From NCBI GenBank assembly GCA_049687015.1, contig JBAVIP010000032.1, forward strand, positions 33,909-97,908: a DNA stretch of 64,000 nucleotides, written 5' to 3'. Below the pieces are notes generated by a model, which saw nothing but the letters and a program-made list of their open reading frames with translations, did no database searches and was not told the origin of the DNA. Shown here piece by piece: positions 43,357 through 52,321 of this stretch (within the stretch, counting starts at the first letter, position 1; the number at the start of each line of letters is the position of its first letter). The translations under genes were made by a program, and so were the position numbers. This stretch comes from Methylotenera_A sp049687015 (GTDB lineage: Bacteria; Pseudomonadota; Gammaproteobacteria; Burkholderiales; Methylophilaceae).

Positions 43357-43851
43357 TTAATCTCTAAAATTACCAAATTGCATAGGAAAATCCGTCACGC
43401 TCTTCTTGACAAATGCGATTGCCTCTTGCAAGTTGTCTCGCTTTGCGCCATTTACGCGCACTGTATCACCCTGAATGCTTGCTTGCACTTTCAGCCCGCT
43501 ATCCTTAATCAGCTTAGTGATGCGCTTGGCAAGCTCGCTATCAATCCCCGCGCGGATTTTCAGCTCTTGCTTGACTTTATTCCCACCAATTTTTTGTACA
43601 TCCTTATGATCTAAACGCTTGGATGAATCAGGCTCTTTTTTTTCCATGCCCGGAAGCAAAATATCTTTGATTTGATCAAGCTGAAAATCATTATCACCAA
43701 ACAAGATAATGATGCTGTCCTTTTCATTCAGTTCCACCTTAGCGGACGTGCCTTTAAAATCATAGCGATTGGTGATTTGCTTACCGGCAATATCAATTGC
43801 ATTTTTCAAAGCAACCATATCAACTTCTGAACTGATATCAAATGAAGGCAT
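43357..43851 (-). CDS. yajQ: YajQ family nucleotide-binding protein
   Basis: A 164-residue YajQ protein with the family start MPSFDISSEVDMVALKNAIDIAGKQI, the NRYDFKGTSAKVEL block and the QASIQGDTVRVNGAKRDNLQ end. Members bind cyclic di-GMP or nucleic acid. It lies between an entericidin-like gene and ppnP. Confidence 0.95.
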   Translation of the reverse strand: MPSFDISSEVDMVALKNAIDIAGKQITNRYDFKGTSAKVELNEKDSIIILFGDNDFQLDQIKDILLPGMEKKEPDSSKRLDHKDVQKIGGNKVKQELKIRAGIDSELAKRITKLIKDSGLKVQASIQGDTVRVNGAKRDNLQEAIAFVKKSVTDFPMQFGNFRD

Positions 43852-43860
43852 ACGCTCCTC

Positions 43861-44172
43861 CTACTCGAAATGACAGACGTAATCCAATGTTTCAATCGTT
43901 TCAATATCAAAACTTGAATTACCAGGCACAGTAAATTTCTCGCCAGCACCATAAGTTTTCCAGACATCTTCACCTTTTAGTCGCACTTTACAAACACCCG
44001 TATTGATTTCCATTAACTCAGGGGTGGCAGTGTTCAAAGTGAGCAAACTTGGGAAAATCACACCTATCGTGCTACGCGTGCCATTCGGGAACATCACAGT
44101 ATGGCTCACGCATTTACCGTCAAAGTAAACGTTGGCCTTCTTTTTTACACTCACATTATCAAATTGTGCCAT
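43861..44172 (-). CDS. ppnP: Pyrimidine/purine nucleoside phosphorylase, PpnP
   Basis: A 103-residue cupin-fold protein of the PpnP (DUF1255) family: a broad-specificity phosphorolysis enzyme for ribonucleosides. NVYFDGKCVSHTVMFPNGTR and the FTVPGNSSFDIE motif are typical. I chose ATG 44172; a TTG four codons earlier is in frame but lacks a ribosome-binding site. Confidence 0.92.
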   Translation of the reverse strand: MAQFDNVSVKKKANVYFDGKCVSHTVMFPNGTRSTIGVIFPSLLTLNTATPELMEINTGVCKVRLKGEDVWKTYGAGEKFTVPGNSSFDIETIETLDYVCHFE

Positions 44173-44225
44173 GGTTCTTTCCAATTAACTTAAAGTTGTA
44201 TTATCGCTAAAATAGCGCCTGCTGC

Positions 44226-45290
44226 CTACATTGCATAAACGATTTGGTCACCCATTTCACTGCAACTCACCCGATTCATGCCCGCTTCATAAATGTCGCC
44301 GGTACGGTAGCCCGCTGCCAACACTTTTTTCACGGCATTTTCGATACGCGTTGCCGCGGCCTCGTTATCAAAGGTGTAGCGCAACATCATCGCTGCAGAT
44401 AGGATGGTAGCAATCGGGTTGGCCAGGTTCTTGCCGGCGATATCCGGTGCGGAACCATGCGATGGCTCATACAAACCTTTTTTGGTTTCATTCAGCGATG
44501 CCGAAGCCAGCATGCCGATAGAACCGGTGAGCATAGAGGCTTCGTCAGACAAGATATCACCAAAAATATTACCGGTCACCATCACATCAAACTGTTTCGG
44601 GTTGCGAATCAGCTGCATCGCTGCGTTGTCCACGTACATGTGGCTCAATTCAACTTCCGGGTACTCCTTGGCAACGTCAATCACGATTTCCTTCCAGAAT
44701 TCGGTGGTTTCCAGCACGTTGGCCTTATCTACCGAACAAAGCTTTTTGTTGCGTTTCATGGCGATACCAAACGCAACATGCGCGATACGACGCACTTCGG
44801 ATTCACTATACACCATTGTGTTAAAGCCTTCGCGTTCACCATTTTCATTCGTGCGCATGCCACGTGGCTGGCCAAAATACACGTCCCCCGTCAATTCACG
44901 CACAATCATGATATCGAGGCCAGCGACCACTTCCGGCTTAAGCGTAGATGCATTTGCAAGCTCCGGGTATAGTACAGCTGGGCGCAAGTTGGCAAACAAT
45001 CCCAAATCCTTACGAATCGCCAGCAGGCCCCGTTCCGGGCGCAACGGACGATCCAGGGTGTCATACTGCGGGCCGCCTACGGCACCGAGCAAGACTGCAT
45101 CGGCTTCGCGGCAGATTTTTTGGGTAAATTCCGGGTAAGGCGCGCCATACTGGTCATAAGCCTGACCACCCAATGGCGCCTCTGTAAACTCCATGGGCAT
45201 GCCTTCTTTTTTCAACACATCCAGCACGCGCAAGGCTTGTGCAATTATTTCCGGACCGATGCCATCACCAGGCAATACTGCGATTTTCAT
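44226..45290 (-). CDS. leuB: 3-isopropylmalate dehydrogenase
   Basis: A 354-residue NAD-dependent beta-decarboxylating dehydrogenase. KIAVLPGDGIGPEIIAQALR starts it; VRELTGDVYFGQPRG and the TGNIFGDILSDEASMLTGSIG motif are family signatures. It acts in leucine synthesis and, after CimA, in isoleucine synthesis from citramalate. It follows leuD on the same strand. Confidence 0.97.
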   Translation of the reverse strand: MKIAVLPGDGIGPEIIAQALRVLDVLKKEGMPMEFTEAPLGGQAYDQYGAPYPEFTQKICREADAVLLGAVGGPQYDTLDRPLRPERGLLAIRKDLGLFANLRPAVLYPELANASTLKPEVVAGLDIMIVRELTGDVYFGQPRGMRTNENGEREGFNTMVYSESEVRRIAHVAFGIAMKRNKKLCSVDKANVLETTEFWKEIVIDVAKEYPEVELSHMYVDNAAMQLIRNPKQFDVMVTGNIFGDILSDEASMLTGSIGMLASASLNETKKGLYEPSHGSAPDIAGKNLANPIATILSAAMMLRYTFDNEAAATRIENAVKKVLAAGYRTGDIYEAGMNRVSCSEMGDQIVYAM

Positions 45291-45305
45291 TCAAACTTCC
45301 TTTTT

Positions 45306-45944
45306 TTAAGTAAACAACCAAGGTTGCTGTTGTTTGTGTTTAATTTCAAATGCTTTAATTTTATCAGCGTGTAACAGCGTTAAACCAATTTCGTCCAAGC
45401 CATTAAGTAAGTTATGCTTAGATGTCGCATTGATTTCAAAACCAAAAGATTCGCCAGATGGCAGCGTCACGGTTTGCGAAGGCAAGTCCACATTTAAACG
45501 ATAACCATTTTGCTCTTGGCATTCTTTAAAGAGCTTATCGACGATTGCATGACTAGCAACAATCGGCAACATGCCATTTTTATAACAATTATTAAAGAAA
45601 ATATCGGCAAAACTCGGCGCAATAATCACACGAAAGCCATAGTCTTCAATCGCCCAAGGTGCATGTTCGCGGCTGGAACCACAACCAAAATTTTCACGCG
45701 CCAGCATAACTTGTGCGCCTTTGTAGCGTGGTTGGTTCAGCACAAAATCCTTGTTTAAAGGCCGATTTGTGCAGTCCATACCAGGCTCGCCATGGTCAAG
45801 ATAGCGCCATTCATCAAATAAATACGGGCCAAAACCAGAGCGCTTAATGCTCTTTAAAAACTGCTTAGGGATAATCGCGTCGGTATCAATATTGGCGCGG
45901 TCAATGGGGCAAGCTAAGCCGTTTAACTGGGTAAATGCTTTCAT
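45306..45944 (-). CDS. leuD: 3-isopropylmalate dehydratase small subunit
   Basis: A 212-residue aconitase-like swivel domain that pairs with LeuC. NIDTDAIIPKQFLK and the FGCGSSREHAPWAIEDYGF motif are diagnostic. It lies between leuC (16-nt gap) and leuB. Confidence 0.97.
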   Translation of the reverse strand: MKAFTQLNGLACPIDRANIDTDAIIPKQFLKSIKRSGFGPYLFDEWRYLDHGEPGMDCTNRPLNKDFVLNQPRYKGAQVMLARENFGCGSSREHAPWAIEDYGFRVIIAPSFADIFFNNCYKNGMLPIVASHAIVDKLFKECQEQNGYRLNVDLPSQTVTLPSGESFGFEINATSKHNLLNGLDEIGLTLLHADKIKAFEIKHKQQQPWLFT

Positions 45945-45959
45945 TATTTTCTCTCTTTC

Positions 45960-47366
45960 TTACAGGCTACGCACGTCAACAAAATGGCCGGCAATCGCCG
46001 CGGCCACTGCCATGGCTGGGCTAACCAAATGCGTGCGCCCGCCTTGGCCTTGGCGGCCTTCAAAGTTACGGTTAGAGGTTGATGCGCAACGCTCGCCTGG
46101 GCTTAATCTGTCTGCGTTCATCGCTAAACACATACTGCAGCCTGGCTCGCGCCATTCAAAACCAGCGTCGAGGAAAATTTTGTCCAAACCTTCTTCTTCC
46201 GCCTGACGTTTCACAATGCCGGAACCCGGCACCACCATCGCCAGTTTGATGTTGCTGGCGACCTTTTTGCCCTTGGCGACGCTCGCCGCAGCGCGCAAAT
46301 CTTCAATACGGGAATTGGTGCACGAGCCTATAAAAATCTTGTCGAGCTTAATGTCTTCTATCGGCGTATTGGCGCTCAACCCCATGTATTTTAGCGCATT
46401 TTCAATGCTCACGCGCTTGGTTGCATCGGCTTCCTTAGCCGGATCTGGCACGCGTCCGCCAATCGGCAGCACTTGCTCGGGCGAAGTACCCCAAGTCACT
46501 TGCGGCTCAATCGCGTCGCCGCCCAATTCAATCACCGCGTCAAACTGCGCATCGTCATCGGATTTCAGCGTATTCCAATAAGCGACCGCTTTATCCCAAT
46601 CCGCCTCCTTAGGTGCATACTGACGGCCTTTGAGGTATGCCATTGTCTTGTCGTCGGGGGCGATGATACCGGCGCGCGCGCCCGCTTCAATTGCCATGTT
46701 GCAGATGGTCATACGGCCTTCCATCGAGAGCGCACGAATCACCTCGCCGCCAAACTCAATTGCATAGCCGGTGCCACCAGCGGTGCCGATTTTGCCGATC
46801 ACGGCCAACGCCACATCCTTGGCGGTGACACCCTTGCCGAGTTTACCATCTACTTTTACTAGCATGCGTTTGGATTTCTTGGCAATCAAGGTTTGTGTCG
46901 CCAACACGTGCTCGACTTCTGATGTACCAATCCCATGCGCCAACGCACCAAAAGCTCCGTGCGTGCTGGTGTGCGAATCGCCGCATACCACGGTCATGCC
47001 AGGCAAGGTCGTGCCGTTTTCCGGCCCAATCACATGGATAATGCCTTGATTGGCATGCTTGAACGGGAAATATACCAACGCACCAAAATCCTTGATGTTG
47101 TTATCCAGCGTTTCCACCTGCAAACGGGAAATCGGGTCTTCAATCCCTTTATCCCAATCCTTGGTCGGCGTATTGTGGTCAGGATTGGCCACAATTGTCA
47201 TATTACGCCATGGTTTGCGGCCCGCGATGCGTAAGCCCTCAAAAGCCTGCGGACTGGTGACTTCATGCACCAAATGACGATCGATATAAATCAAACATGT
47301 GCCGTCGGATTCCTCACGGACGACATGCGACTCCCACAATTTATCGTAAAGCGTTTTTCCCGCCAT
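45960..47366 (-). CDS. leuC: 3-isopropylmalate dehydratase large subunit
   Basis: A 468-residue [4Fe-4S] enzyme isomerising 2-isopropylmalate, and also citramalate. The cluster cysteines are in IFIGSCTNSRIEDL (near 350) and PGCSMCLAMN (near 410-413). CGDSHTSTHGAFGALAHGIG and ENGTTLPGMTVV are also typical. First gene of leuCDB. No entericidin-like leader is attached, unlike in some relatives. Confidence 0.97.
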   Translation of the reverse strand: MAGKTLYDKLWESHVVREESDGTCLIYIDRHLVHEVTSPQAFEGLRIAGRKPWRNMTIVANPDHNTPTKDWDKGIEDPISRLQVETLDNNIKDFGALVYFPFKHANQGIIHVIGPENGTTLPGMTVVCGDSHTSTHGAFGALAHGIGTSEVEHVLATQTLIAKKSKRMLVKVDGKLGKGVTAKDVALAVIGKIGTAGGTGYAIEFGGEVIRALSMEGRMTICNMAIEAGARAGIIAPDDKTMAYLKGRQYAPKEADWDKAVAYWNTLKSDDDAQFDAVIELGGDAIEPQVTWGTSPEQVLPIGGRVPDPAKEADATKRVSIENALKYMGLSANTPIEDIKLDKIFIGSCTNSRIEDLRAAASVAKGKKVASNIKLAMVVPGSGIVKRQAEEEGLDKIFLDAGFEWREPGCSMCLAMNADRLSPGERCASTSNRNFEGRQGQGGRTHLVSPAMAVAAAIAGHFVDVRSL

Positions 47367-47489
47367 GACTAACTCCTTAAATTGACGCTGAATTTTGAAA
47401 CGATATTATTAAAACATGTGCAGAATAAACATTTTCCAATACCCTAACAAGACTATTAGTTATACTAGTATTATAATTAACAGGATAGC

Positions 47490-47613
47490 GAAAAGCATTC
47501 CTGTCGGTACACTTCTGCGTTGCGCGGTGCTCGTAACTTCGCTGTACAACATAGTGCTATCTCAGTCACTGCGCGCCGTGCGCCTTGAATTGCACTCGAT
47601 ATAAATGCTTTTC
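47490..47613. repeat. 124-bp palindromic repeat element, copy B
   Basis: Perfect 10-bp arms GAAAAGCATT (47490-47499) and AATGCTTTTC (47604-47613). The inner blocks GCGTTGCGCGGTGCTC (47517-47532) and GCGCGCCGTGCGCCTTG (47571-47587) are identical to those of the element at 5475-5592, but the outer arms are not. It ends just before the ribosome-binding site of the regulator at 47630. Confidence 0.75.
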
Positions 47614-47629
47614 CACTTTGGAGAGAAAT

Positions 47630-48415
47630 TTGGACAATAGACGAAAAGAGTTAGGCGAGTTTCTCCTAGCACTACGGCAGCGCGGAACGCCGGAGGAATT
47701 CGGCTTCCCGTCCGGCATACGCCGCCGCACCAAAGGCCTGCGCCGCGAGGAGATCGCTCAGTTAGCCGGCATCAGTGCCACCTGGTATACCTGGATAGAA
47801 CAAGGCCGTGAAGTGAACATTTCGTCAGAGGCGCTTGATCGGCTGGCACAAGCACTGAAACTATCACGTACTGAACGTGCCTATCTGTTCGACATCGCCG
47901 GCCGCCGCGACCCGCGCGGCAACGAAGCTGAAGAAGACACGCCACCTGTAACTCTGGTGCGTTTGCTGGATAACATTACCATCCCTGCTTACATCATGGG
48001 CCGCACATGGGATCTGCTGGCCTGGAACCATGCCGCCGAGATGCTTTTTACCGGCTGGCTGGATAAACCAGCCGTCGGCACCTCCGCCCCCAACTTGCTG
48101 CGATATGTGTTCCAGAATCCGGATGCAAAACAGTTCGTGATGAATTGGGAAGCCCGTGCTCGCAGGCTGGTGGCGGAATTCCGTGCCGATTGTCGTAGCC
48201 GGCTGGAAGAACCGGAGTTGCAGCGACTGGTTGCAGAGCTATCACAAACCAGCCCGGAATTCGAGCGCTTCTGGAAACAGCATGACGTATTGGAGCGGCA
48301 AGGTGGCCCCAGGGAATTCAACCATCCGCAGCTCGGCATCATCGGCTATCACCAGGTCACGCTGCGGCCGGTGGAACAGGAACAACTTAAGCTGGTGTTA
48401 TTGCAGCCTTCCTAG
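47630..48415 (+). CDS. MmyB-type XRE-family transcriptional regulator
   Basis: About 261 residues. An N-terminal XRE-type helix-turn-helix lies at about 30-90, with the sequence RRRTKGLRREEIAQLAGISATWYTWIEQGR around it. A C-terminal MmyB-like ligand-binding domain (about 100-260) follows. Such proteins bind small ligands, perhaps fatty acyl groups, and regulate adjacent genes. I chose TTG 47630 with GGAGAG upstream. G+C looks higher than in neighbouring genes and it is preceded by the repeat element, so transfer is possible. No target is evident. Confidence 0.85.
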   Translation: MDNRRKELGEFLLALRQRGTPEEFGFPSGIRRRTKGLRREEIAQLAGISATWYTWIEQGREVNISSEALDRLAQALKLSRTERAYLFDIAGRRDPRGNEAEEDTPPVTLVRLLDNITIPAYIMGRTWDLLAWNHAAEMLFTGWLDKPAVGTSAPNLLRYVFQNPDAKQFVMNWEARARRLVAEFRADCRSRLEEPELQRLVAELSQTSPEFERFWKQHDVLERQGGPREFNHPQLGIIGYHQVTLRPVEQEQLKLVLLQPS

Positions 48416-48552
48416 TGTGAAAGTGAGGCATCTATTTTTCATTGTATAAGCCATTGGCCTGAAAGGCGCATCCCGATTGCTTCGCAGGGCGAGGTTACTC
48501 ATAATGAATGCGCATACATGTGAATGATTGCTCACGTATCCATGTACCGACA

Positions 48553-50148
48553 CTAGGCTGCTGTCGGCTCCGCCGTTGCCCTTAACTGATCACGCATGAG
48601 CTTGTATTCGATCGCGTCCAACATGGCGCGCCACGAGGCATCAATCACGTCTGTTGAAACGCCCGTGGTTGTCCAGCTCTCGTACTGATCGGCAGATTCA
48701 ACCAGCACACGCACATTAGCCGCCGTCGCGCGGTCAGAATCGAGCACGCGCACTTTGTAATCAGTCAGCCGCACTTGCTTAATCGCAGGATAAAAGCGTT
48801 CCAACGCGCGGCGCATGGCGTTATCCAGCGCGTTCACCGGGCCATCACCTTCGGCGGCGGTGATTTCCTCCTTACCATCCACCGCAATCTTAATAATAGC
48901 AGATGAGTTCACGCCATTCAGTGCAGGCTCGTGGATATTGACCTGATATTCCTTAAAGTCGAAAAACGGGCGGAATTTGCCGAGCTGCTTCCGTACCAGC
49001 AACTGGATAGAAGCTTCGGCACTTTCGAACTGGTAACCTTCGTGTTCCAACGCTTTGATATGCTCCAAAATACGTTTGGTGTCTGCAGAATCCTTGGCAA
49101 GCGAGGCATCTACCTCATGAATCTTCAAGAGCAGCGCACTGCGCCCTGCCACTTCCGACACCAGAATATGACGCATATTGCCGACTTGTTGCGGGTTGAC
49201 ATGCTCATATGAAATCGGGTTCTTGCTCACTGCGTCAATATGCATGCCGCCTTTGTGCGAGAAAGCATCGTTACCCACATAGGGCGCCTTGTCATTGAAT
49301 GGCATATTGGCGACATCGTTGACATAGCGGGCAGCAGCCGTTAAATGTGCGATGTTTTGCTGCGGGATGCAGGACAAGCCGAGCTTGAGCTGCAAATTGG
49401 GAATAATGGAACACAGATTAGCGTTGCCACACCGCTCGCCGATACCGTTCATGGTGCCTTGCACCTGCACTGCTCCCGCCTGAACCGCAGCTATGGAATT
49501 GGCTACTGCCATTTCGCAATCATTATGGCAATGAATGCCGATTTGCACTTTGAAGGCGTTGGCAACTTTCTGTGTGATCTCAAAGACTTCGTCTGGAAAG
49601 GTACCGCCGTTGGTGTCGCACAGACAAAGCACGTCTGCACCGGCATCCGCTGCGGCCTGCAAAGTCTTAATCGCATAATCTGGGTTGGCTTTGTAACCAT
49701 CGTAAAAGTGCTCGGCATCGAACACCACCTCTTTGCCTTGCTGCTTCAAAAAAGCAATGGTATCGGCAATCATGTTCAGGTTCTCTTGCAGCGTGGTGCG
49801 CAGAATGTCGGTGACCTGGTAATCCCAGCTTTTACCGAAAATCGCTACCGCAGAAGTATTGGCACGCAATAATGACTGCAAATTCTTGTCTTCCGCCGCT
49901 TTGATGCCCACTTTGCGCGTACTTCCAAAAGCGATGATTTTGGCATTCTTGAGCTTGAGCGCGCCGACACGCTCAAAAAACTCCAGATCCTTAGGATTGG
50001 AACCCGGATTACCCGCTTCAATATAGCCAATGCCTAAATCATCTAGGCGTTGGACGATCTTGAGCTTATCTTCTACCGTAAAAGAAACCCCTTGCGCCTG
50101 CGCGCCATCGCGCAGGGTGGAGTCATAGGCAACAACTTGTCTCGACAT
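48553..50148 (-). CDS. cimA: (R)-citramalate synthase
   Basis: A 531-residue DRE-TIM enzyme condensing pyruvate and acetyl-CoA to citramalate, opening the threonine-independent isoleucine route. DSTLRDGAQAQG, GIHCHNDCEMAVANS and the C-terminal LeuA allosteric domain are present. Size and sequence fit CimA rather than LeuA. It lies near leuCDB, whose products can carry the route on. Confidence 0.93.
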   Translation of the reverse strand: MSRQVVAYDSTLRDGAQAQGVSFTVEDKLKIVQRLDDLGIGYIEAGNPGSNPKDLEFFERVGALKLKNAKIIAFGSTRKVGIKAAEDKNLQSLLRANTSAVAIFGKSWDYQVTDILRTTLQENLNMIADTIAFLKQQGKEVVFDAEHFYDGYKANPDYAIKTLQAAADAGADVLCLCDTNGGTFPDEVFEITQKVANAFKVQIGIHCHNDCEMAVANSIAAVQAGAVQVQGTMNGIGERCGNANLCSIIPNLQLKLGLSCIPQQNIAHLTAAARYVNDVANMPFNDKAPYVGNDAFSHKGGMHIDAVSKNPISYEHVNPQQVGNMRHILVSEVAGRSALLLKIHEVDASLAKDSADTKRILEHIKALEHEGYQFESAEASIQLLVRKQLGKFRPFFDFKEYQVNIHEPALNGVNSSAIIKIAVDGKEEITAAEGDGPVNALDNAMRRALERFYPAIKQVRLTDYKVRVLDSDRATAANVRVLVESADQYESWTTTGVSTDVIDASWRAMLDAIEYKLMRDQLRATAEPTAA

Positions 50149-50156
50149 AGAATGGT

Positions 50157-51380
50157 TTATTTTTTCCGGTTGCGCAAATTTGCGGCAATACGCATACGCA
50201 AGGCATTCAGCTTGATAAAGCCGCCGGCGTCTTTCTGGTCGTATGCACCCGCGTCGTCCTCGAAGGTGGCGATGGTGGAATCAAACAGTGAGTCGGTTTT
50301 GCTATCGCGCCCCGCTATAACCACATTGCCTTTGTAAAGCTTCAAGCGCACCCATCCATTGACCGATTTTTGCGTATGATCAATTAACGTTTGCAGCGCC
50401 AATCTTTCCGGGCTCCACCAATAACCGTTATAGATCATGCTGGCGTATCGCGGCATCAGATCATCTTTCAAATGCGCCACTTCCCTATCCAATGTCAGCG
50501 ATTCAATGGCGCGATGCGCCTTGAGCATAATCGTGCCGCCCGGCGTTTCGTAGCAGCCGCGCGATTTCATGCCGACATAGCGGTTTTCGACCAGATCCAG
50601 GCGGCCAACACCATGCTTGCCGCCAAGTTTGTTCAGCTGTGCCAACAAATCATGCGGCTTCATAGCCTCGCCGTTTAGTGCAACAGGGTCACCATTCACA
50701 TATTCGATATCCAGATATTCCGCTGCATCCGGCGCATTTTCAGGCGAAACACTCCAGCGCCACATCGATTCTTCCGCTTCCGCAGCCGGGTCTTCCAAAT
50801 GACGGCCTTCATACGAAATATGCAGCAAATTGGCGTCCATGCTGTATGGGCTGCCGCCCTGCTTGTGCTTCATCTCCACAGGTATGCCATGCGTTTCCGC
50901 ATAGGCCATGAGTTTCTCGCGGCTCAGCAAATCCCACTCACGCCAAGGCGCGATGATATGGATATTCGGGTTAAGCGCGTACGCACCCAGCTCAAAACGC
51001 ACCTGGTCGTTGCCTTTGCCGGTCGCGCCGTGCGAGATCGCATCGGCGTTGGTTTCACGCGCGATTTCAATCAAACGTTTAGCGATTAAAGGGCGCGCAA
51101 TCGAAGTACCGAGCAGGTATTCGCCCTCGTACACCGTATTGGCGCGAAACATCGGGAACACGAAATCGCGCACGAACTCTTCACGCAGGTCATCAATGTA
51201 GATTTCTTTCACGCCAGCGGCTTTAGCTTTGGCGCGCGCGGGCTCCAGCTCTTCACCCTGACCCAAGTCAGCGGTAAAAGTCACCACTTCGCATTTGTAT
51301 TCGTCTTGCAGCCATTTCAAAATCACGGAGGTATCCAAACCGCCGGAATAGGCCAATACGACTTTTTTAATTTTGCTCAT
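50157..51380 (-). CDS. argG: Argininosuccinate synthase
   Basis: A 407-residue ATP-dependent ligase joining citrulline and aspartate. The PP-loop is in VLAYSGGLDTSVIL (residues 8-21). SHGATGKGNDQVRFEL and the AHRAIESLTLD region are typical. It lies between argF and cimA, 3 nt from argF. Confidence 0.97.
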   Translation of the reverse strand: MSKIKKVVLAYSGGLDTSVILKWLQDEYKCEVVTFTADLGQGEELEPARAKAKAAGVKEIYIDDLREEFVRDFVFPMFRANTVYEGEYLLGTSIARPLIAKRLIEIARETNADAISHGATGKGNDQVRFELGAYALNPNIHIIAPWREWDLLSREKLMAYAETHGIPVEMKHKQGGSPYSMDANLLHISYEGRHLEDPAAEAEESMWRWSVSPENAPDAAEYLDIEYVNGDPVALNGEAMKPHDLLAQLNKLGGKHGVGRLDLVENRYVGMKSRGCYETPGGTIMLKAHRAIESLTLDREVAHLKDDLMPRYASMIYNGYWWSPERLALQTLIDHTQKSVNGWVRLKLYKGNVVIAGRDSKTDSLFDSTIATFEDDAGAYDQKDAGGFIKLNALRMRIAANLRNRKK

Positions 51381-51383
51381 TGC

Positions 51384-52301
51384 TTAAACTTTTCCTAATA
51401 ACAAATATTCCATTAATGCCTTCTGAACATGCAAGCGGTTCTCCGCCTCATCCCATACTACGCTTTCCGCGCCGTCAATCACTTCAGCAGCGACTTCTTC
51501 TCCGCGATGCGCAGGCAAACAGTGCATGAATAACGCGTCTTTATTGGCTGCGCGCATCATGTCGCTGTCCACTTGCCAATCGGCGAAGTCTTTTAAGCGC
51601 TCTTCATTCTCCGCCTCAAAACCCATGCTCGTCCACACGTCGGTAGTCACCAAATCTGCACCCCGCACGGCTTGCATCGGATCAGCAAACTCTTCGTAAT
51701 GGTCATGGCCATATAAATTGGCACGTTCGGGTTCTACTTCGTAACCTGGCGGCGTAGAGACATGCACGTTAAAATCCAGAAGCTCCGCGGCCTGCAGCCA
51801 GGTATTGCAGACATTGTTGCTATCACCAATCCACGCCACGGTTTTGCCTTTAATTGGGCCGCGATGCTCGATAAACGTGAAAATATCCGCCAAAATCTGG
51901 CAAGGATGGTATTCATTCGTGAGCCCATTAATTACGGGTACGCGCGAGTTTGCAGCGAAACGCTCGATGATTTCCTGCTCGAAAGTACGAATCATCACAA
52001 TATCGCTCATGCGTGAAATCACTTGCGCCGCGTCTTCCACCGGCTCGCCACGGCCTAATTGCGAATCGCGTGTATTCAGATAAATCGCTGAGCCGCCCAG
52101 TTGGTGCATGCCGGCTTCGAACGACAAGCGCGTGCGCGTGCTGGCTTTTTCAAAAATCATCACCAGTGTTCTGTCTTGCAACGGCCAGTATTGCTTGTAG
52201 CTTTTAAATTGACCTTTGATCCATGCCGTACGCGCAAAGACATGATTTAACTCTTCTGTCGTTAAATCGTTAAACTGTAAAAAATGTTTTATTGAAGCCA
52301 T
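51384..52301 (-). CDS. argF: Ornithine carbamoyltransferase
   Basis: A 305-residue transcarbamylase making citrulline. The carbamoyl-phosphate motif is FEKASTRTRLSFE (near 50-62), HPCQILADIFT is in the middle, and the HCLPAHRGEEV motif is near residue 263. The order argD-argF-argG is conserved in many betaproteobacteria. Confidence 0.97.
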   Translation of the reverse strand: MASIKHFLQFNDLTTEELNHVFARTAWIKGQFKSYKQYWPLQDRTLVMIFEKASTRTRLSFEAGMHQLGGSAIYLNTRDSQLGRGEPVEDAAQVISRMSDIVMIRTFEQEIIERFAANSRVPVINGLTNEYHPCQILADIFTFIEHRGPIKGKTVAWIGDSNNVCNTWLQAAELLDFNVHVSTPPGYEVEPERANLYGHDHYEEFADPMQAVRGADLVTTDVWTSMGFEAENEERLKDFADWQVDSDMMRAANKDALFMHCLPAHRGEEVAAEVIDGAESVVWDEAENRLHVQKALMEYLLLGKV

Positions 52302-52321
52302 ATTTGCTAAACTTTATTTTA

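Noticed and set aside
44404..45138. Long plus-strand ORF opposite leuB (244 codons)
   Set aside because: It mirrors codons of a clearly real leuB; no recognisable domain and no ribosome-binding site.
48416..48552. Spacer between the MmyB regulator and cimA
   Set aside because: Convergent genes but no clean terminator hairpin, repeat or short ORF could be supported.
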